Of a stretch of DNA of 64,000 nt, positions 42,101 through 53,858 are shown one piece after another. The stretch comes from Breviolum minutum Mf 1.05b.01. Taxonomy: Eukaryota; Sar; Dinophyceae; Suessiales; Symbiodiniaceae. Under the pieces are notes generated by a model. That model was not told the origin of the DNA. It did not search any database and saw only the letters and a list, made by a program, of their open reading frames with translations. The stretch covers positions 1 through 64,000 of the forward strand of contig DF239536.1 in the NCBI GenBank assembly GCA_000507305.1, written 5' to 3'. The translations under genes were made by a program, and so were the position numbers. Within the stretch, counting starts at the first letter, position 1; each line of letters begins with the position of its first letter.

Positions 42101-45100
42101 TGTCTTCAATCTCTACCCTTGTTGAAGTCAAAAAAAATTGCCCACTCTTGTAGTGATCTTGGAACATTTGCTCTCAAATTATCCCAGGAAAATATATCAA
42201 GAAATAACCTGATATGATATCCTCAACAAAAAAAATTGATGTGAAGTTTTCGAAGTCCTCCAGCAACCCAGCTAGAACGACTTTTTCCAGAACTTGACCC
42301 CAAGGTATCTCAGAAGGTATTGGCTCGCCTTACCCTAACTTTACCATTCCCCACATCCGTGTTTTTCACATAAACACAATGAGTAATACAGAAAGTTTTG
42401 GCTCCGATATCTTGATGTTATCCAAGAATCTGTCAAATAGTCCTGCAGCAAGAATTGCACTTCTCCGATTAGAGCGCAATCACCATGCCTCAGCGTCATG
42501 CCATCCCATGAAGGAAGGATTTCGATCCTCCAAAGAGCACCAGAAAAACAAGTACATCGAGTGCTAGAATTTGGCTTGCATTGTCGAAAAAAAAAAAAAC
42601 AACCCGCGAAGGAAAAGGCACTAAAACTCAAATATGACTCGACATAGTGTGACATACCATCGTTACTGACAATGTCAGTACTCTGATCACAGTGTTGAAC
42701 ACACACCCACTCCCAGAATTAGCTCAAGGTACTTCACCCAAAGATTCACCAAAATGTTGGTGCGCAGCTCTGGGCGAAGTCCTTCTTCTCCGAACTTGTT
42801 CTTCACACGAACGAATTCGAACTCCTTCTGCAGCTGCCAGAAAGCTACCTCAAACGAAAACTCTACTCAAAAGAACTTTTTGCTTCAACACTTTCCGTTG
42901 ATTTTCTAAATTCGTTTGGAAGAGACTGTAGACTCCGTAGACCTTTGACCAGAAAACACAGCCAGGCAACTGCAAGGACGTAAGGATCAGATGCAAAGAT
43001 CGTCGCGCGAAGGAAGTCGCAAACATAGCGTGCCAAAGGCAATTCCGATTTCTTTCCTGACAGGTTGGACACATAGATAAACCATGATAGCCCTAATAAC
43101 GCCTAAAAGTTGCGTTTTTTTGTACGGAATCCTTCAAGCAAACTAGGAGTTGACTAAAGATTCAAACACAAACAGTAGGGATCCCATGATCTCCACTTTC
43201 ACAAAGTGCTTCTTTTTCTAAACAAGCCCGACAAGCGTTCGCCTCGAAAGATGGATGAATGATGATATGATATATGTCTGTAATTTCTGTAAGATCCTTT
43301 CAAAGATCTCAAACATTTCTATATCCTCCAGGAAAAGATCACATATCCCACCATGGGAACGCCGGAAAATCATCGACTCAAGAGTGCCGGCTGGCAGGGG
43401 ATATGTGATCGTTCGTCCCCTGGATGGAAGAAATGTCTCAAACTTCGGCTAGTTTCCGGCAGCTTGATCCTCCTTGTAGTCTGTCATCACCTTGGCCTGG
43501 GCGCGATCTTTGGATTTCACTGGCGCTACCAACAAGCCGACGTGTTTCCCAATGGTGGCATTCGCTTCCGGCTGCCTCAGTCTGGAGCCATGAAAAGTGC
43601 TGCACCAGCTGATTCAAAGTGACCTTTTTGTCCCTAGTTGGAGGTCACTTAACCTTTGAAAGGGTCACTTAACCATCCCAAAAAGGTCACAAAGAATTGC
43701 CAGGATGTGTTGTTTTTCTTTCCAGCTGTTTCAAGGTACATTGAATCTTTACAAAATTCCAATGCATTTTGAAGAACCATCAGTGCTGCCCAATAAAGGG
43801 TTCCTTTCAATTTCAACCCGCCGATTTTTCCTTGTCTGTTTGTCCAGGCGCAAGGGATGTGTGGCAGGATCAAACTGCATCTCATCATAACCCAAGTTTC
43901 GAAGGTCCGCTCCTCGGGAATCGCAGGTTTTGTTGAGAGCTTTTGGATGCCTTGATAAATGAAACCCCAAACAAAACGGTCACCAAGACTTTCAGGTACC
44001 TAAAATGGAGGAATCCCGAACCTTATAAGGCTGTTTTGGGGGTGGGGTTTACCTTACATAAGCATTACATACAGCTTGTATAGGTGAGTGCCTCTATTTT
44101 AGGTACCTGAAATGTTTGGTGAAAACACCACGGAATCTGGAGCACAAAGTATGAAACTGCAAATGGTTCCAGTCATTGCGTGAGCCTTGCATTTTATATC
44201 GAATTAATTTCGGATAATTTGCCTGCAGCTTTTGGCCATGACAACTAGACCATCCTAGACCTCCAACTACCCGAGGCTCGAGAATTGATACCATTCAGAT
44301 CGGAGCACACCTGAAAGCAAACCATCCCGCCAATCAACTTCATCCACTTCATTGAACCAATCAACCATATATAGTGGAATGCGTGTGTCTTTCATGCACA
44401 AAGACACTTAAGACGCTTCTTTCTTGCATGCCCTTAAACTCGGCTCATAAATTCAAAAATGGATACTGTAGAAATCCGGCCTTCACCAAGTGATCTTTGA
44501 AGTTGCTGCGGAGCCAGCTGGCTGTGGCACACAACATGTCCAAGGACTCGCTTTCATCCTGGGCAACTTCAACAGATTTCTCTTGTACCAATGTAATGAC
44601 TCATCCATTTTCATTCAAAATCTGCCTCTTTTTTGGACCTGCAGGGTTTTCTTCGAATTCCAAACTTGAAATCTTCTACATTTTTCTTAGAATATAATAT
44701 TATGTATATTATCAGTTCCCTCTCGTCAAACTCCAAATGTCCAATGTCCACTTCACTGGAATTTCAAAACCTGGTGACGTTGAAGACCTTCAAACCGAGC
44801 ATCCGTGGTGGGCAACGGCAACTGGACGGCCTCGGCCAAGATCTGCGAGGGGATGCCTTCCAGGGCCTTCAGCCGAGCACCGGCATCCTCCGAAGCGTAG
44901 CAGGCGCGGCGCTCTGCATACCAATCTGCCAGCCTTCCAAGTCATGGTCGTCGTGGTCATGGTATTAGACAATATGAGATGTGACATTTCTCTTACTGTA
45001 CATCTTTCCTGTATGTATACATGACAGATTCCAACCACACCATCAATTCACTTCGTTGCCTGGAAGCCTCCTCTTCTGCCTTTGACTTCATCTCATCAAA

Positions 45101-45728
45101 AGTCTCTTGCACTTTCGCCTTCAAGTTGCAGTGGCTACGGAATGCTTTGGGGGATCAAATGGCGAACGGCTAACTACATGGAGTTTGAAGCTAGGTGATC
45201 CTCATTGATGACTTGAATGAGCTTGTCATGATGAGCTTTTTCCATACTAAATCCAATCGCCTCCAATCGAAACACAGAACTACATCACATATAGCCACTA
45301 GACTAGATCTACTACTCCTAGCTGGGTCTTTGCAACTTGCTTAGTCTTTGCAAATGACAAACCTGGCCTCTATAATCACATTAATCACAACATATCGAAA
45401 CAATGACTTTACATCAAGAACTGCAAAAACAAAAGTCATCCTGAGAAACATTCCAAGGGAATGAAATGATAGAGTGCTACAGTGATACATCAATTGCAAT
45501 GAGACCGGAAATGACGACCCGATGTGCTTTAGATATTTTAGATACGTATAAATTGCAACCACCCCGGGAATGACGATTCGACGTGCTTTAGATACAAAGC
45601 ATCAAGGGTCGTTTAGCCGCCTGATCTCCAGTTGTCTTCGCGAGGAACATCTGCATTTGGATCCGGTCCATCTCCTCTCGCAGCTCGACGTTGTCCAAGG
45701 ATGCCTTCAAGCCGTCCTGCAGGCATTT
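39147..45728 (-). CDS. RelA/SpoT-like + IQ-motif multi-exon gene part, copy 3
   Basis: Exons 45,621-45,728 (108 nt); about 45,050-45,138; 44,788-44,933 (146 nt); about 44,476-44,585; about 43,822-43,925; about 43,465-43,581; 42,963-43,056 (94 nt); about 42,711-42,861; 42,431-42,500; 41,895-41,958 (64 nt); 41,030-41,086 (57 nt); 40,389-40,564 (176 nt); 40,137-40,199; 39,838-39,921; about 39,657-39,709; 39,147-39,195. Lengths match copies 1 and 2, and the diagnostic residues KDRAQAKVMTDY, RYVCDFLRAT, VRVKNKF and EVQFLLQDYLT are retained. The exon near 41,735-41,815 has a 6-nt insertion (GTAAGG) that disrupts the frame readable in copies 1 and 2, so that exon is doubtful or skipped here. Confidence 0.6.
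43325..43424. mobile_element. MITE-like family D inserted in unit 3
   Basis: Orthologous to the unit 2 insertion at 31,629-31,726, same site and orientation, about 90% similar by eye. A third, non-orthologous family member lies at 61,540-61,651. Confidence 0.8.
43619..43690. mobile_element. 72-bp GTGACC inverted repeat, unit 3 only
   Basis: Begins GTGACCTTTTTG and ends CAAAAAGGTCAC with TTGGAGGTCACTTAACC / GGGTCACTTAACC repeats inside. Absent from units 1 and 2, so it arrived after unit 3 separated. It replaces part of the intron next to the KSKDRA exon. Confidence 0.65.
44026..44160. repeat. Insertion containing a local inverted duplication, unit 3
   Basis: About 135 bp present only in unit 3, between CCCGAACC and TTCCAGTCATTGCG, which are adjacent in units 1 and 2. 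It contains TATTTTAGGTACCTGAAATG followed by TTTGGTG (44,094-44,121). This is the reverse complement of CACCAAGACTTTCAGGTACCTAAAATGG at 43,981-44,008. Confidence 0.65.
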
Positions 45729-45837
45729 CTGTGGGACCAATAATCTGCGGAGTTAGGTGATGGATGGTGGGATGCATGATCTGGCAAACATCTTTAGTTC
45801 ACGGATGTATGCCCTACTCGGATTCAATTCGATTCAT

Positions 45838-47951
45838 CTATCTGTATCGAAATTCTGGCAAAATCTCTGTGCTCCCGTCCTTTTGCCGCACCAACTTCTC
45901 GGTTCGCTTGAGGTCCGCTAGCATTTTGATGTCTGATCGCCGTCGGACCACTTGGACATACAAACCAACGATTGAACTTGCAACAGCACCGCCCAGAGCT
46001 CCGGAGCAAATTGCGGCGTAGTCTGTCACGATCTTCGACTGGACCTGTCGTTGATGCTCATATGTCCACCTAATTCTGACAAGCAGGAAAAACGCCACAA
46101 CTGCCATTGCCACCATGATCCACAGCAAAAGGCTTGCTCCTGCAAGGACATACTTCCGCGTCTGCCCATACCATGATGTCTCGAAGCCTCCTGAAAAATG
46201 TTGCTCCAAGCCAGTCTTAGAAAGATCCAAGGCCAAGAAAAATGCTAGCAGGGAGAAGGCAATATGGACTTGCCATGGCAGCCTGGACCAAACAAAAACA
46301 TTCACTCCTTTGCCCTGATTGATGGTCAAGGTGTCCCGCCATGAATTAAGGATGACCAGGCCACTTGACGTCTGAAAGTTTGTGCCGTCACGTGATTCGA
46401 GAGCTTTCACATTTCCAGCTATGAGGACATCATCAAGTGACAAAGAATCACAGTGATCACACTCCACGGCCACTGAACAGTCCGAAATGGACACCCCAGT
46501 GGGGTGGGATGGAAGGTCCGTTTTAAAATCTATAGCTGTGACCTTTGCATCCGAAATTTCCAGGTCTTTGGCTCTGAATGCAGACTGTGCATCGAGCCCT
46601 GTCCCAACGTGTTCCATCTTGATAGCTTCCAGCTCAGCCTCGCCACCCATCAACAGGATCCCTGTTTCGGTGTGCGAGATGTTCATGTTCTTGGCGACGA
46701 GATGCTTTGCAGATATTTCTGCCCCAACCCCTGTGTGCTCAATCTGGATATTGTCAAGGTTCAAATCGGCCAGCAACCACAGGTAGATCAAAACCTGGGT
46801 GCGCAGATCAGTTGAACGGCACTGGAAGAGAAAGAGAATACGTTGCATCAAATGAACCTCCATCAACCCATTGCACTTTGAAAATCTGAGGCTCCGACAC
46901 CAACTTCTGAAAAACCATGGATCTTCACATGCTGGAGATCTACTTGCGAGCCGTGCCCTTCACCTCCATGCACCTCTATAGCAGTGCGGCCATATTTGAA
47001 CTGGGTGGTGCTGACATCCAGAATGAGGTCCACTGGGTCTTTGATTTGAATCGCTGATCCTTCGAAAGTAGAGCCTGCCACGTGAACCTCGTGCCGGCCG
47101 CTCAGCATTTGGAATGACGGGTGGCCTTTAGCGGCTTTGGCGAGATTCCAGTGGGCATAGACCTCAACCTTTTCCAACTGAATGTGCGAGGTGACGTTGA
47201 CCAGCTGGAAACCCTGACCTTGCAAGTCAAAGGATGAGTTTGAAGCCAAAAGGCTGAAGTTTGTGCTTTGTTTCACGAAAGCGCCACCGTACAAATGACT
47301 GCCCTGAATCTGGAGGGTCAATGCGGCATCCCGAAGCATCAGCCAGCCCCACCATGCACTTGCATCACCTTCAGATGGATCCTGGATTCCATCAATCTCC
47401 AACTCTGCCAATGCCTGCTGTTTCGCATCAGCTTCTGGAGGTTCCACACTGCAATTCACAAATGTGAGGTACGACATTGTGGACTGACCACTTGAAGTCT
47501 TGTTTTCAAGGACCTCAATTTTTCCTTGAAAATGCAACGCTTCCAGGAACAGACTGGCGCCTTGCAACAGAGAAATGTCAAAGTCCAACTTTGTCTGCCA
47601 CTTTGACTTTGGGGCCCACCGCGAACGCTTTCCACCACCCTTTCCCACGAGTCGCACTGGCTTTGTGGGTTCAAGCACCAACTTGTTGGAAGAGTTTGGA
47701 TTCATCTCAATGATATCTTTCAATCTTTTGGCACTGGCGCACATGATTTCTGACAGATTGGACATGGTATAGATGCCTTCGCTCAATTCGCAGGTGTCAT
47801 AGCTATCCACATCTGCAAAGCTGGGGTTGATCTCCTGCTCGTCGGGCTCCAAGTTGGTGGCTGTCGAAGACAGTCGAGCGGCTGCCGTCGCGCTCCATCG
47901 CAGCACGAAGCATAGTGCCACTAGGCATCGGCTGCTTGGTGTATGAAACAT
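45838..47951 (-). CDS. Beta-helix/TM membrane protein, copy 3 (one short intron)
   Basis: Exon 1 runs from the start at 47,951 (362-codon frame with signal peptide and N-terminal ectodomain). Exon 2 (frame 45,838-46,866) carries the remaining ectodomain, CDHCD, the membrane segments and a tail ending PEFRYR. The frames meet around 46,820-46,880. A GC-AG intron from CAAAGT|GCAATGGG to TCTTCCAG|TGCCG joins them in frame (GAT TTT CAA AGT TGC CGT). The ectodomain segment after the junction is 28 residues shorter than in copy 1. The first and third membrane segments are diverged from copies 1 and 2. No inactivating change seen, so probably functional. Confidence 0.75.
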
Positions 47952-48299
47952 GGCAAGAATTCGTCAGTCGACGGAATGATTGCAGTCGGTGGAACCGGAC
48001 ACTTTGAAAGAATGCAAAGAACATGTTGTTTCTACATGTACCTGGTGAAAGACCACTTGGCTTTTAGTCCGATAGAGATTCTGTGGAACCCAAAGGGCTA
48101 GTCCAACGACTGATCCCTTGAGGGAAGCAAACATTTAATGTCAATTGATCATTTTTATGATAATGTCATGATTTGCCTTAGCCTTAGCTAAAAGTGTGTA
48201 CCCGCACCGGTCCACTTGAGCCAGCAGGTTTGTCATCCCGTTTCATGTGATGGCAACCGTCAGTCAAAATTTAGGCTGCTTCCATTGACCCAATGAAAA

Positions 48300-49860
48300 T
48301 CAGGAAAGCATTTTGAAAGAGCAGAACTACAACTGAGCTCTGCGCAAAACTGGTTTTGGCAATATGTACAAGCTATACTACAATAGTGACCTGAATGATA
48401 TTCTCCATGATTATTTGACTTGTGTTGCGCCTGACTTCCATCTGCGAAGTAAACAGACATTTTCCGATATAAAACTCTCGGATGTAGCTGAATCCCACCT
48501 CAACCTGCCCAGATAGCCACGCCAACATCGCTGCATCTGGCACATGTCCAATCATCAAAGAGATAGTTTCAAGTTATACGGCCATTCAGCTCAGGATCAA
48601 AGTTTGGAAAATATAAACAAATCTTCCAGTCGGAGTCCAATCATTCATCATTCTTCAAAATCATCCAATCATTGATGTATCTTCAAATCATCCTTAAACC
48701 TTACCGGAACCCAAGTAGATCCAAGCCGAGAATCTAAGTGAAGCTATGTAAATCTCAAGTTGTTTCAAGATTGCCTCAACTGCAGCCCACATCTGTTCTT
48801 CTGCCAGGATGGCATCTCGCCACATCCTTCGGTAGCAGTGATATTTGAAAGTCTTGCTTCCCTTTAACAGGAAACTGATACGATACTGTAGTTTGAAAAA
48901 AATCTGCTTCACATGTGCTCCAAAGTCAATTTCAAAATCAAGGTTTCCCAATTGGAGTATCAGGGGTCATTGTGTGACACCAACCCAAACAATGCATAAC
49001 TATAAATATTATAAGTTATAAGGGAAATCCATCAAAATCCACCATTGATTTGCATTGTTTGATCCCCCACAAAATGGGTAGCATTGAATGACACCTGCGT
49101 ATTGGAGGTTTCCATTCTGATTTGTGCAGCTCATCGCGGCATCAGGAATTTGTGACTTGGGGTTGTCCTCAAACGTACGAGATATCCACGAGCAAATCGC
49201 CTGGCACGATGTGTGACTTAGGTGGAAATGGTCGGCATGATGGAATCCATGCACACATGAGTGATGTCAAAATGCAGATGAAGATGAAATAAACAAGCTG
49301 TCATATCATATGATGTCCTTAAGAGCAAACGAAGATAGGTGCAATTTGGCTGTGATCTTGAAAGCTCGCATTGTGAGTAGCTTGTGTCACATGTCAAGAT
49401 CGTGATACGAAAAGAATATTTCTGAAATTGGTTTTGGAATTCATAAGTTGCTTTTTCTTTAACAAATGCCCACATTGTACATCGAACTAGACAGATTGCT
49501 TCCATCACAGTCATGTTTGCCCACCGTTTTGCACATGTCAGGTCAACTGAAGGGTGACAACAGAACCCTCATGTTCCAAGAACTCCTCCGGCCATGGAAA
49601 GATTTCAGCTACACAGAAACTTTTGAAGCATCATGTTTCACTCTATGGCACCACCAAGGCGAGTGTTCAATCATGTTTCACTGAAGCTCTGAGCACTCTC
49701 TGGTGGATGAGATGTTTTTGAAGCCCCGTTTCTTGAAGTGAGTTGCTTGAAAAAACTACTGAAAAACATAAAAGCCTGTCGTGTTGTTGTCTGTCCTTTC
49801 GAAGTGCCAAATAACGACGTCGATATGCATAACCCAACCACATCCTTCAGATACAAAATA
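48300..49860 (-). CDS. Exon group C, copy 3 (partly deleted)
   Basis: Homologue of 24,503-26,838. QMQRCWRGYLGRLRWDSA near 48,490-48,545 and RRMWRDAILAEEQMWAAVEA near 48,770-48,850 are kept. The IQ-like TARRFAGGYLVRLR exon has lost its frame (49,140-49,210), and the SIQSAEPLK exon and MPIFDF exon are deleted or degraded. This copy is probably non-functional at its 5' end, where the array ends. Confidence 0.4.
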
Positions 49861-49956
49861 AGGCAAAGTCACTCAAAAACTCAGAAACCTGAAAGGTTAT
49901 GCTGATTGTATGCATGTGAGCCACGGAAAAAACTCTCAGTTACTTTCCATGAAATA

Positions 49957-50062
49957 CTGGTTGTTTATTATTTACTTAATAGGGATCCTTATTTCATGGT
50001 TTATAAAATAATCCCCATATAACTGGGCAGGATTTCATCCCCTACATACCCTAAACAACCAG
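49957..50062. mobile_element. MITE-like family B
   Basis: About 105 bp palindromic element containing CTGGTTGTTT...ATAGGGATCCTTAT and the complement CATATAACTGGGCAGGATTTCATCCCC...AAACAACCAG. Translation gives the phantom peptide GDEILPSYMG. Other copies at 50,533, 57,366 and 60,154. Confidence 0.8.
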
Positions 50063-51180
50063 TTTTTTGTTTGTATTGCTCATGTATGCATGCTTTCTGA
50101 TCATTCTCACTGGGTACATGACTTCCGAATGGTGGTCGCGGCATTGTGGGATGCCTTGGCAATGCGGCACTCGGTGGAAATCCAGGGAATTGAAAGGACC
50201 ATGACATGGTCCGAAAATTGAAGACAAAAAAAAACCTGAGAGAAGATAGATGCAAAATTTAAAGAGACATCTCAGACATCTCAAACTCCCTCCCTCAAAA
50301 AGACTAATAGTAAAAACATTTCTCTGGAAAATCTTCAGGATGTTGGGATTTCATAATCCATCAAACATCACTCTGGAAAATCCTGAGATGGCCAGACTCT
50401 CATTTGAATGCCTCGCATCTTGGCCACGCGTTTTTTGGCCAAATGACGACGGGCTAAGGCCTGGCGTTTGGCGAGGCGGCTCGCGAGGCGAAACCCCCGG
50501 GGGGATACGAAACGTGTTCCATGAGTCATAGGTAGGTTGTTTCATAGGGATCCTTATAATGGTTTATTAAAATCCTTATGTATTATAAGTGGAAAGTATT
50601 TCATCCCCAACAAATCCCCCTAAACAACTGCTATGGTGCTTTTTTTTCATTGCTCCATGTCATCAACTGGATATTATCCGTCTGCTGTGTTTTTTCACGA
50701 ATCAATCTGCAAGTCGCTCTTGCAAGTTACCACAGAAAAGCACCTTGGTATCCGGAATGTTTGGATGAATATGTGTGTATGTATAATATAAATGCTTTTG
50801 TATAGTATGATTTTGTCTTTGAATCCCAAATAGCTTAGGTTCCAGCTGGAGCTTTGAAAAAAATATCACAGATCCGGATGCCACAAACTACACGTATTTC
50901 CAGCTGTAGGGTGTGCAGATGAGCTGATCAGACGGGTGCGTCCAATCAACCCTGGTCCAGATTCAAACACTTAGTGTCAAACTCTTTCGTGCCACAGCAA
51001 TCCATCAATGGTGTTTTTAAACAGTTTAAACGGTTGAGTTCTACGAAGGATATCTAAACTTGTCATCCTTCAACGTGACGATTTGGATTTGGTGGCTGGC
51101 AATCAATTTTCGGGTCCTTTCACCCAGTTGCCAGATTTCCCACCATCTCCAAATTAGCCAAAGCATGAAACCAATGAAAC
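50063..51180. other. No supported gene; includes a second family-B element (50,533-50,630)
   Basis: 50,395-50,515 is a GC-rich island (GGCGAGGCGGCTCGCGAGG) whose antisense frame is Pro/Arg-rich, but no exon structure is evident. 50,533-50,630 is another family-B inverted repeat. The remainder is AT-rich with short ORFs only. Confidence 0.4.
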
Positions 51181-51181
51181 T

Positions 51182-51445
51182 TCATATAAAATTCATGAAA
51201 TCTATACTTATTTGATAATTCTCCTTCAAAATTTGTACCATTTCCACATAAATTACCATTTCCTTCTTGGCACAAAAGATCCTACGGTGAATAGCCACCG
51301 CATTGTGGAGGAAGATGGCCACGGAGCGTTTACGGTCACGTGGCTGGCTTCCGGCGGGGGGTTTTCTCAGGGATGGCGAATGGCGACATCTGGTGGTTTT
51401 TTCCAACCCCCAGGCCATCAACAACATGGCCATGGGGCATAACAT
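51182..51445 (-). CDS. Candidate basic exon
   Basis: The minus-strand frame contains RDRKRSVAIFLHNAVAIHRR and continues FCAKKEMVIYVEMVQIL, resembling a degenerate IQ/helical exon. It is the last of a minus-strand series descending from the ubiquitin-like exon at 55.4 kb. Boundaries unknown. Confidence 0.35.
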   Translation of the reverse strand: MLCPMAMLLMAWGLEKTTRCRHSPSLRKPPAGSQPRDRKRSVAIFLHNAVAIHRRIFCAKKEMVIYVEMVQILKENYQISIDFMNFI

Positions 51446-52088
51446 GGTGAATGTGTCTTTGGGATAAATTTTTAAATGTAAAGAAAAAATCGGGCTGGAA
51501 AAATCATCAGTTTGGGTGGGACAGTATTCTATATGGTCCTGCCAATCCCCCTAGCCCTGGTCCTGTCATTCTTTCTGAATTCTCACTCCCACCATTCAAT
51601 CCGTGAGAGGAGGACTTGTAACTGAGAGCCAACCAACAAAGTTGTTGGGAAACAATTCCGGATCAGCTTGAGTAATTCCTCAGCATTTTAGGGCTGGAAG
51701 TTGAGAAGCATTTTCGGTGGTTTTTTTAGGTCGGAGGTCTGATAATCAGTCGATCACAGGCGCAGCCGGTGTAGCTTTATGAGAACCAAAACGGGGCGAA
51801 ACATCCTAGAATTAGCCTAACTGGTGAACATAAACCGAGCTTTTCTCATCTGAAAAATTCATCTGAATGGGGAGACACATGACTTCTGTGATGCTGAAAT
51901 GCTGCCAAGTCACTTTGACTAAAAATCCTCTTGGCATCTGCCATGCTGGGCTGCAAATCGCCACTTCGCCACAGCATATAGACACCATCGGCCTCGGCAA
52001 CCCGCTTTCAAATTCCAAATCGCCAAGGCGCTTCTTTTGGCTGCGCAGAGCTACTGCGATACGCTCGCGCTACTTGGATGTTTCCCCC

Positions 52089-52233
52089 CGGACGGGTTTG
52101 TGGATGGATCAATGGTGATCGTATCAGTGGGTAGTTGTTTCACCCCAAGGGGAAATATATCCTATTTATAAGTAGCTTAAGTTATAACCCATTGATCTGT
52201 TCACCATGGATCCATCCTAACTTCCACCGTCCC
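52089..52233. mobile_element. MITE-like family J
   Basis: About 145 bp: CGGACGGGTTTGTGGATGGATC...TAACCCATTGATCTGTTCACCATGGATCCATCC...CCGTCCC. The inverted termini correspond to those at 60,894-61,024. Non-coding. Confidence 0.75.
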
Positions 52234-52269
52234 ACAACATCCCCCAAGTACCCTACGCCAAGGCACTTG

Positions 52270-52405
52270 TGGTGCGGTGAAACTCACGTTGGCGCTAAAA
52301 TGATCCTTCCAATTAGGGAGTCCACTGTAGAGTTCTCCAACGACCCAAGTATCTACTGCCAATAACAGCTGATGATTCGCGTTCTCACCTGCTGACAAGC
52401 GCCAC
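52270..52405 (-). CDS. Candidate exon, unknown
   Basis: The frame contains NHQLLLAVDTWVVGELYSGL and then PNWKDHFSANV, followed by a GT (AACGTGAGT) donor near 52,288. The composition looks coding. Part of the minus-strand series between 55.5 and 51.2 kb; no family recognised. Confidence 0.45.
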
Positions 52406-52639
52406 CACACAATGAGAGTCTCAAAGCTGAATTTCCTGGGTCATACCTGGGTGATCTACATACATTTGCTCCTGCTTCATGTGTTTCATGCACCAAACAC
52501 AGAAAGAAGGAATAAGAATAAGCAAGAAATCCAAGCCATTTTTCCACACACTGCCTTTTTTTTTGTTTTGACAACTTTTCTTCTATCTCAAGTCCAAAAA
52601 AACCCCCATGAAATCCAACAAAAAGTGTTGGTCATATTT

Positions 52640-52768
52640 AAAAAAAAAACGTGTGGCTTGCCGTGGCGTCTTTCCGTCCGTTTCTCCGGCAGGTGGCACC
52701 TGAGCAATTCTGAATCCAACCTCTGGCTTCAAGTTCAATCAATTCACGCGGTCTTGCTCTGATGATAC
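52640..52768 (-). CDS. Candidate exon, unknown
   Basis: The frame reads IIRARPRELIELEARGWIQN, then CSGATCRRNGRKDATASHT. Same strand and series as neighbours. A chance ORF cannot be excluded. Confidence 0.35.
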
Positions 52769-52837
52769 CACGAATCCTTGGGGAAAACAAACAAACGTGT
52801 GGGCCGTTTCGTTGTTTCGGGTGGATGGCGGCTTGTC

Positions 52838-52890
<53 letters not shown>
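52838..52890. repeat. (TCA)17 microsatellite
   Basis: Perfect trinucleotide repeat. It produces artificial poly-Ile and poly-Met ORFs on the two strands. Confidence 0.95.
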
Positions 52891-52893
<3 letters not shown>

Positions 52894-52902
52894 CAAGTAA
52901 CA

Positions 52903-53015
52903 CTGTTGATGCTTAAGAAATCCGGGAAAAACCAGTTGAGGTTGGCAGTTTTTCCCATTATTTACGGAGTTTTATACATGTCAGGTGGTTGTTTGGGATT
53001 TCTGAACCATCAACA
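52903..53015. mobile_element. MITE-like family K
   Basis: Termini CTGTTGATGCTTAAGAAATCC and GGGATTTCTGAACCATCAACAG are inverted complements. A second copy lies at 58,565-58,672. Confidence 0.75.
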
Positions 53016-53329
53016 GAATGAAGAAATGACACACCTGGAAGAAAAAACAAGTTGCGACGTTAATTTCCATCAACTTGAAACCCCTGACACCAGCAATCCA
53101 GTTGCCTAAAATTATGGTACACTACGTTTTTCAGGTATACATATTTTCTTCGTTATGATACTGCATCGTGATGTATGGGTCAAAGCAAACCTCCTGCAGA
53201 AATCTAGAAGTTTCAAATTGACTTGGCGTTTATGCTGCAAAGGCATTAAAACAAACAAAGCTATTCAATCAAGAAGAAGTTGGATCGTTTCTTGAAGGAT
53301 CCAAAAAAAAAGCAAAAAAACACATACAA

Positions 53330-53505
53330 AATGACCATGACTTCCGTATTGTCAGGCCCTAGGCTCTCTCCATCCTTGCTCATAAGCTGTACAAAATGGT
53401 TGTTCAATCCACGCAGTGAGAAACGGCACAGATTCTCCTCCTCGAACATCCGAAACCGCTCCCAGATCTCCACGTCATGATCAAGCCATGGTGGTTGCTC
53501 CTGGA
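53330..53505 (-). CDS. Candidate exon, unknown (well supported frame)
   Basis: After a CTCCAG acceptor the minus-strand frame reads EQPPWLDHDVEIWERFRMFE, then EENLCRFSLRGLNNHFVQLM and SKDGESLGPDN. Balanced composition and clear acceptor make this a convincing coding exon. The beta-strand-like alternation suggests a small globular domain (fascin/beta-trefoil-like is possible), but I cannot name it. Confidence 0.55.
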
Positions 53506-53610
53506 GAAGAGAACAACAAATTGTAAATGGCTCATGGAAAGTGAAGAGCCAAAAAAACACCAAGATGAACACACACAAGAAAAGTAGCGTCGAATCCGTG
53601 ACTCAATAAA

Positions 53611-53724
53611 CATGGATGTTTCCAAAAATAGGGGGGTTTCCCCAAATCATCGATTTTAATAGGGGTTTTCCATTATTTTCACCATCCATTTTAGGGTACC
53701 ACTATTTTTGGAAACACCTACATG
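53611..53724. mobile_element. MITE-like family A
   Basis: CATGGATGTTTCCAAAAATAG start and CTATTTTTGGAAACACCTACATG end, same family as 1,079 and 59,045. Confidence 0.85.
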
Positions 53725-53858
53725 AGAAGTCTGACAACTGAACGTTTCGAATCCAATTGCTGAGTTAGAATGAGCTTTGTGAGCTCATCATATCTGTAGC
53801 ACTTGAACTTGGTGTATCTCCTGCGAATGTTTTGCAAAGTACTCTCGCAGGTAGCCTG
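53725..53858 (-). CDS. Candidate exon, unknown
   Basis: Acceptor TTTTTTTCAG followed by ATCESTLQNIRRRYTKFKCY and RYDELTKLILTQQLDSKR. A strong polypyrimidine tract and a charged helical composition support a real exon on the minus strand between the 54.1-kb and 53.4-kb exons. Confidence 0.5.

Larger units (their letters stand above)
38721..49915. repeat. Tandem unit 3 (truncated at ~49,915)
   Basis: Same content as unit 2 up to CTGATTGTATGC at 49,915, after which homology to 26,437 and 37,915 stops. Carries private insertions at 43,619-43,690 and 44,026-44,160. Loses about 320 bp around 49,680-49,800 relative to units 1 and 2. Confidence 0.9.

Noticed and set aside
52762-53109. Plus-strand ORF with a run of isoleucines, and its poly-Met antisense
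   Set aside because: Both are translations of the (TCA)17 microsatellite.
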